A stretch of DNA of 58,585 nucleotides, taken from Nitrospinaceae bacterium (GTDB taxonomy: Bacteria; Nitrospinota; Nitrospinia; Nitrospinales; Nitrospinaceae). The position numbers and the translations under genes were made by a program. Positions 54,995-58,585 of the stretch are shown here, piece by piece. The stretch covers positions 1 through 58,585 of the forward strand of contig JAJDBJ010000021.1 in assembly GCA_029261395.1 (NCBI GenBank), given 5' to 3'. The first letter of the stretch is position 1. Each line of letters starts with the position of its first letter. The notes under the pieces were generated by a model, which saw only the letters and a program-made list of their open reading frames with translations, was not told the DNA's origin and made no database searches.

Positions 54995-56326
54995 GTGAAA
55001 GTCGCCTTCGCCACACTCGGTTGCCGGACCAATCAAAACGACACCGCAGAAATGCAGACCGTCCTGGAACAGGAAGGGTATTCCATCGTCGATTGCCAGG
55101 AACGAGCCGACATTTACGTCATCAACACCTGCACGGTAACCGCCAAAAGCGATTCCAGTTCGCGCCTGGCGGTGAAGAAGTCACTGGCCATCAATGACGA
55201 CGCAATGATCGTATTTACAGGGTGTTATGCCCAAAACAGCCCGGAGGAGGCGGCCCAGATTGCGGGTCTGGATGTGATTCTGGGAAACGCCAACAAGCTG
55301 GAAATCGCCCAAGTGATCAAAACCCAACTGAACCGGTTGCAACAGGAAGATGCCTTTGGCCTGCCTCTGGTACACATGTCCGACATCACCCAGAAATGGG
55401 ATTTCAAAACCATTCCCGTTTCCGATTTCCATGGCAAAACCAAAGCCTTCATCAAAGTACAAACCGGGTGCGAGGAAGCCTGCGCCTTCTGCACCGTGGT
55501 GCGGGCCAGAGGGCGATCCATCAGCGATTCACGGGAAAATATTCTCAACAATGTGCGCCGTTCGCTGGAAGCCGGGTTCCGTGAAATCACCCTCACCGGA
55601 ATCAATCTGGGGACCTACGGGATGGATACCGAACCGGTGGAAACGTTCTCTTCTCTGGTGGAGGAAATCCTGGATCTCGAAGGGGAATTCCGCGTCCGTC
55701 TCAGTTCCATCAACCCGATGGAAATCGACGGCCGATTGATCGAACTCATGGCAGAACGGGATAACCTGTGCTCGCATTTTCATATTCCACTTCAAAGCGG
55801 AGACGACACGATTCTCGCTCGCATGCGCCGCAACTATAACTCCCGGCAATACCGCGACGTGGTGGAGAAGGTCATTGACCGGAATCCAGGCCTGGGACTG
55901 GGGGCGGATATCATTGTCGGCTTTCCCGGCGAAACCGACGCCATGTTTGAACACACCCGACAGATGATTGAAGACCTACCCTTCACCACCCTGCACGTGT
56001 TCTCTTATTCTCCCCGCAAAGGGACCGAAGCCACAGGATTCACCAACGACGTTCCCAAGAGCGTAAAAAAGGAACGCAATAAAATCCTGACCGAACTGGG
56101 AAACCAAAAAGCCCGGCGGTTCCGGGAAAGCTTACTGAACCAAACCGTTCCGGTGCTGGTCGAGAACAGCCGCGATCCTCAAACGGGACACCTGCGGGGT
56201 CATTCCGACACTTATATCCCGGTGACTTTCGAAGGGAGTGATGAGCGGATCAACAAAATCGTCCCCGTCCGCATTACCGAAGTTTCGGGGCAACAGGTTT
56301 TCGGATGCCTGCCGTCATCACCCTGA
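54995..56326 (+). CDS. mtaB: tRNA t6A37 methylthiotransferase MtaB
   Basis: A 443-aa radical SAM enzyme that converts t6A to ms2t6A at tRNA position 37. The N-terminal MTTase domain has three Cys (TLGCRTNQND, INTCTVTAKSD, FTGCYAQNSP) for the auxiliary cluster. The radical SAM motif C-x3-C-x2-C is in TGCEEACAFCTVVRARG. A C-terminal TRAM domain follows. Sequence features (CRTNQ, NTCTVT) favour MtaB over MiaB or RimO. The GTG at 54995 gives the family length; the frame begins at 54935. Confidence 0.9.
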   Translation: MKVAFATLGCRTNQNDTAEMQTVLEQEGYSIVDCQERADIYVINTCTVTAKSDSSSRLAVKKSLAINDDAMIVFTGCYAQNSPEEAAQIAGLDVILGNANKLEIAQVIKTQLNRLQQEDAFGLPLVHMSDITQKWDFKTIPVSDFHGKTKAFIKVQTGCEEACAFCTVVRARGRSISDSRENILNNVRRSLEAGFREITLTGINLGTYGMDTEPVETFSSLVEEILDLEGEFRVRLSSINPMEIDGRLIELMAERDNLCSHFHIPLQSGDDTILARMRRNYNSRQYRDVVEKVIDRNPGLGLGADIIVGFPGETDAMFEHTRQMIEDLPFTTLHVFSYSPRKGTEATGFTNDVPKSVKKERNKILTELGNQKARRFRESLLNQTVPVLVENSRDPQTGHLRGHSDTYIPVTFEGSDERINKIVPVRITEVSGQQVFGCLPSSP

Positions 56327-56466
56327 CGACCGATTCGGAAACGCCACCACTTCTATTTCGCGGAAAATGATATCGCAACATTACCCCCATTTTCAAAGCT
56401 TGACTGTTAAACTGGGTAAGACTATCATCCGCCGTTAGCAAACAAAACCCAGATAATCCCGGACCC

Positions 56467-56946
56467 ATGAATCAAAAAAGTCAAAATACCGAGGGCATTA
56501 AAATCATATGTCAGAACAAAAAGGCCCGGCACAATTACCATATTGAGGACACGATAGAGACGGGAATTGTTCTGCAGGGGACGGAGGTCAAGGCACTACG
56601 CGAGGGCAAGGCCAGCATGGCGGACTGTTACGCCATAGTGGACCGGGAGGAAGTCTACCTGCTCCACTGTCACATCAGCCCGTACACCCCGGCGCATGCG
56701 TTCAATCACGATCCCATGCGCAAGCGCAAACTCCTGCTCCACAAAAAAGAAATTTCTCGATTGATCGGCATCACCCAGGAAAAAGGTCACAACCTGATTC
56801 CCCTGAAATTGTATTTTAAAGGTGGGAAGGTCAAAGTGGAGCTTGCCATCGCCAAAGGCAAGAAGGATTACGACAAACGTGACACGATCAAGAAGCGTGA
56901 AGCGGATCGCGAAATCGCTCGCGCCATGAAACGCGACAAGCCTTAG
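56467..56946 (+). CDS. smpB: SsrA-binding protein SmpB
   Basis: A 159-aa tmRNA partner for ribosome rescue. It has ARHNYHIEDTIETGIVLQGT, EVKALREGKASMADCYA, ISPYTPAHAFNHDPMRKRKL and the basic C-terminal tail GKKDYDKRDTIKKREADRE that enters the mRNA channel. Its stop overlaps the convergent transporter stop by 4 bp. ssrA itself is not visible in the window. Confidence 0.97.
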   Translation: MNQKSQNTEGIKIICQNKKARHNYHIEDTIETGIVLQGTEVKALREGKASMADCYAIVDREEVYLLHCHISPYTPAHAFNHDPMRKRKLLLHKKEISRLIGITQEKGHNLIPLKLYFKGGKVKVELAIAKGKKDYDKRDTIKKREADREIARAMKRDKP

Positions 56947-57836
56947 TCTTTGCGGAGAACCATCACCACCCCGCAAATAGCGGTACAGGCGCCAACATAA
57001 CCCCACAACCCAATAATTTCAGGCGCTACCCAACCCGGTGCCGCAAAGGGCAGGATCTGCATGACCGTCATCGTAATAAACGGGTTGAGTGTGATCACCA
57101 CACTGATCAGCCACAGCGGAATATGATTGACCGCCTCCGCCAGACAACCGTATGCCAACAGAGTGTTTACACCCAGAAAAATCATCAATGCCCAGCTACC
57201 AAAATCAGGGTTATTGAATTCAGCCCAAGTCGCAACAGGAATCAACACCAGCGCAGCGGTGCCATATACCAGCAAATTCAGATGATGCGCTTCATGAGCC
57301 ACCGATAGTTTTTTCTGGCAAACCATGTATGCGGCCCACAGCACTGCAGCCACGATCATATAAACCGAAGTATCTGTATAGACTTCATTCCCCCAGTGCA
57401 GGCTTTGGTCTCTGTAAAAAAGAACAAAACCGACAACGGCAATCGCCAAACCTACACCCTGCCTCCAATTGAACCGTTCCTTGAATAAAACCACTCCCAG
57501 AAAAACCAGCAACACTGGCGCAATCTGGATCAGTATACCGGCGTTCGTTGGACTGCTGACGTCAACACCTTTCAAGAAATAATAGTAATTCCCTGCCAGA
57601 AAAATTCCCGCCAGGATTCCGAGTCTGGGCGGCGAAAGGATGATCGATTCAGGTTGCTTCTTGCGGAGTTTTAAAAACAGGAAGAGCACGATAAAAGCGA
57701 AGGTAAAGCGGAACCAGACGATGCTACCCCCGGAAAATTCCTGCAGGGCGATTTTCATGAAGATGGGAAGGAAACCCCAGAGCAAGGCGGTAATCGACAC
57801 GAAAGTAAGGCCCCGGACGTAATTGGACTTCTGCAT
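56943..57836 (-). CDS. EamA/DMT-superfamily transporter
   Basis: A 297-aa inner-membrane protein with about ten helices in two EamA repeats. Examples are FVSITALLWGFLPIFMKIAL (repeat one) and YMIVAAVLWAAYMVCQKKLS (repeat two). Substrate unknown; the family exports amino acids, nucleotides or metabolites. It lies 7 bp upstream of nothing else on this strand and follows hisH, starting 8 bp beyond the hisH stop, so it may be part of the same transcript. Confidence 0.88.
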   Translation of the reverse strand: MQKSNYVRGLTFVSITALLWGFLPIFMKIALQEFSGGSIVWFRFTFAFIVLFLFLKLRKKQPESIILSPPRLGILAGIFLAGNYYYFLKGVDVSSPTNAGILIQIAPVLLVFLGVVLFKERFNWRQGVGLAIAVVGFVLFYRDQSLHWGNEVYTDTSVYMIVAAVLWAAYMVCQKKLSVAHEAHHLNLLVYGTAALVLIPVATWAEFNNPDFGSWALMIFLGVNTLLAYGCLAEAVNHIPLWLISVVITLNPFITMTVMQILPFAAPGWVAPEIIGLWGYVGACTAICGVVMVLRKD

Positions 57837-57843
57837 GGTCCCT

Positions 57844-58455
57844 TTAGTTCAGGTGAGCAAACTTCTCCAGCATCGTCAATCCCTGCTTCTGGCTCTTTTC
57901 GGGATGAAACTGAAAGGCGTGAATGTTCTCGTGTTGGATTCCGGAAACGAACGGCATCCCGTAATCGGTAGTGGTAACGACCATATCCTGATTATCGGGA
58001 ACGACGTAATAGGAATGAACAAAATAATAATAGGGATGCGCATCCATCGAATCGAACAGTGGTGACGGCTTGTTGAGGGTCAACGTGTTCCATCCCATGT
58101 GCGGGACTTTCAGGGTGGGATCATCAAAATGGAAACGCAGGACCTTCCCCGGAAGAATTCCCAAACCTTCCACCGTGCCGAACTCGATGCTCTGTTCGAA
58201 CAGCAGTTGCAATCCGAGGCAGATACCGAGAAACGGTTTGCCGGATTGAATGGACTTGTGGACGACCTCGATCAATCCCAAGCGGTCAAGGTTGTCCATG
58301 CAGTCCTTGAACGCCCCGACGCCGGGAAGGACCACCGAATCGGCATCCAAAATGGTTTGAGGCTGACTGGACACGACGGCATCTGCGCCCACGGCTTCCA
58401 GCGCCTTTTGCACTGACCGTAAATTGCCCATGCCATAGTCGATAATGGCGATCAT
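57844..58455 (-). CDS. hisH: Imidazole glycerol phosphate synthase, glutaminase subunit HisH
   Basis: A 203-aa class I glutamine amidotransferase. The catalytic Cys lies in GICLGLQLLFEQS; His and Glu in FQFHPEKSQ complete the triad. It starts MIAIIDYGMGNLRSVQKALE, as HisH does. It supplies ammonia to HisF in histidine and AICAR formation. It directly follows hisB with no gap; hisF and hisA are not in the window. Confidence 0.97.
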   Translation of the reverse strand: MIAIIDYGMGNLRSVQKALEAVGADAVVSSQPQTILDADSVVLPGVGAFKDCMDNLDRLGLIEVVHKSIQSGKPFLGICLGLQLLFEQSIEFGTVEGLGILPGKVLRFHFDDPTLKVPHMGWNTLTLNKPSPLFDSMDAHPYYYFVHSYYVVPDNQDMVVTTTDYGMPFVSGIQHENIHAFQFHPEKSQKQGLTMLEKFAHLN

Positions 58456-58585
58456 TTAGAGAGTGCCTTTGGTGGACGGAATGGTGTTGGACCTGGGGTC
58501 CAGCGAACTGGCCTGGTCCATCGCCTTAGCAAACGCCTTGAAGGAGGCTTCCACGACGTGGTGCAGGTTGTTCCAGTAAGGGGCA
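58456..58585 (-). CDS. hisB: Imidazoleglycerol-phosphate dehydratase HisB, partial (C-terminal 42 residues)
   Basis: The minus-strand frame entering at the right edge reads [20 protein letters not shown] and ends STKGTL before a TAA that abuts the hisH ATG. The N-x-H-H-x-x-E motif holds Mn2+ ligands of HisB, and the SxKGxL end is the usual C-terminus. The 5' part lies outside the window. Confidence 0.95.
   Translation of the reverse strand, partial: APYWNNLHHVVEASFKAFAKAMDQASSLDPRSNTIPSTKGTL

Overview
This 58.6 kb window is bacterial chromosomal DNA from a Gram-negative organism. It has an outer-membrane porin, the mreBCD/PBP2 rod-shape operon, a PpiD chaperone and many Sec-exported proteins. 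A secreted chlorite dismutase-family protein, a complete sucrose synthesis/cleavage operon and Fur-type boxes occur among standard housekeeping genes. Together these best fit a marine nitrite oxidiser of the Nitrospina type (Nitrospinota). That placement is inference from gene content, because no rRNA or nxr gene lies in the window. I see no tRNA, rRNA, CRISPR array, prophage or transposase.

Region by region. 1-2.1 kb: a partial bioA and thiO. 2.3-5.7 kb: an ATC-hydrolase-like protein, then a porin followed by two FMN-binding-domain proteins. 5.8-7.3 kb: an iron cluster (DUF2325 protein, thioredoxin-like [2Fe-2S] ferredoxin, bacterioferritin) with three Fur-like boxes. 7.3-11.1 kb: map and era, divergent from hemW and mazG. 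11-14 kb: a repeat-rich accessory stretch with a broken hypothetical gene, the chlorite dismutase-family gene and two cold-shock genes with long, apparently structured leaders. 14-16.7 kb: TfoX, a 4-TM His-rich protein, a GT2 glycosyltransferase and an SH3b protein. 16.7-22.2 kb: the sucrose operon (fructokinase, SPS-SPP fusion, sucrose synthase), with very tight gene junctions. 22.4-25.1 kb: an OmpR-type two-component system with two small proteins. 25.5-28.5 kb: SDR, Cys-rich lipoprotein, ArsC and an orphan solute-binding protein. 28.9-33.7 kb: gatB, a DUF1566-like protein, a TPR protein, a small secreted protein and Bcp. 33.7-39.7 kb: PepP-like peptidase, SRAP/YedK, TPMT-like methyltransferase, SUMF1-domain protein, 2-hydroxyacid dehydrogenase and TraB. 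39.9-46.9 kb: uvrB, a PilZ protein and mrdA-mreD-mreC-mreB. 47.2-49.1 kb: PpiD. 49.2-54.8 kb: an amino-sugar/thiamine cluster read leftward (fis-like, GlmU uridylyltransferase domain, archaeal-type nucleotidyltransferase/left-handed-beta-helix protein, glmS, thiD-thiN fusion). 54.9-58.6 kb: mtaB, smpB, an EamA transporter, hisH and a partial hisB.

The most unusual points are these: a GlmU function split into two proteins, the longer of which lacks signature residues of both catalytic domains; an FMN-binding paralogue in which the flavin-acceptor Thr is Phe; a bacterioferritin with the haem Met but two ferroxidase ligands replaced, behind a Fur-like box; a divergent exported chlorite dismutase-family protein bracketed by copies of a 24-bp repeat; an apparently structured, self-terminating RNA upstream of a cold-shock gene; and an archaeal-type ThiD-ThiN fusion beside glmS. 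Dispersed hairpin repeats of the 'CATCCTGAGCG...AGCGAAGGATC' type sit in most of the larger intergenic gaps.
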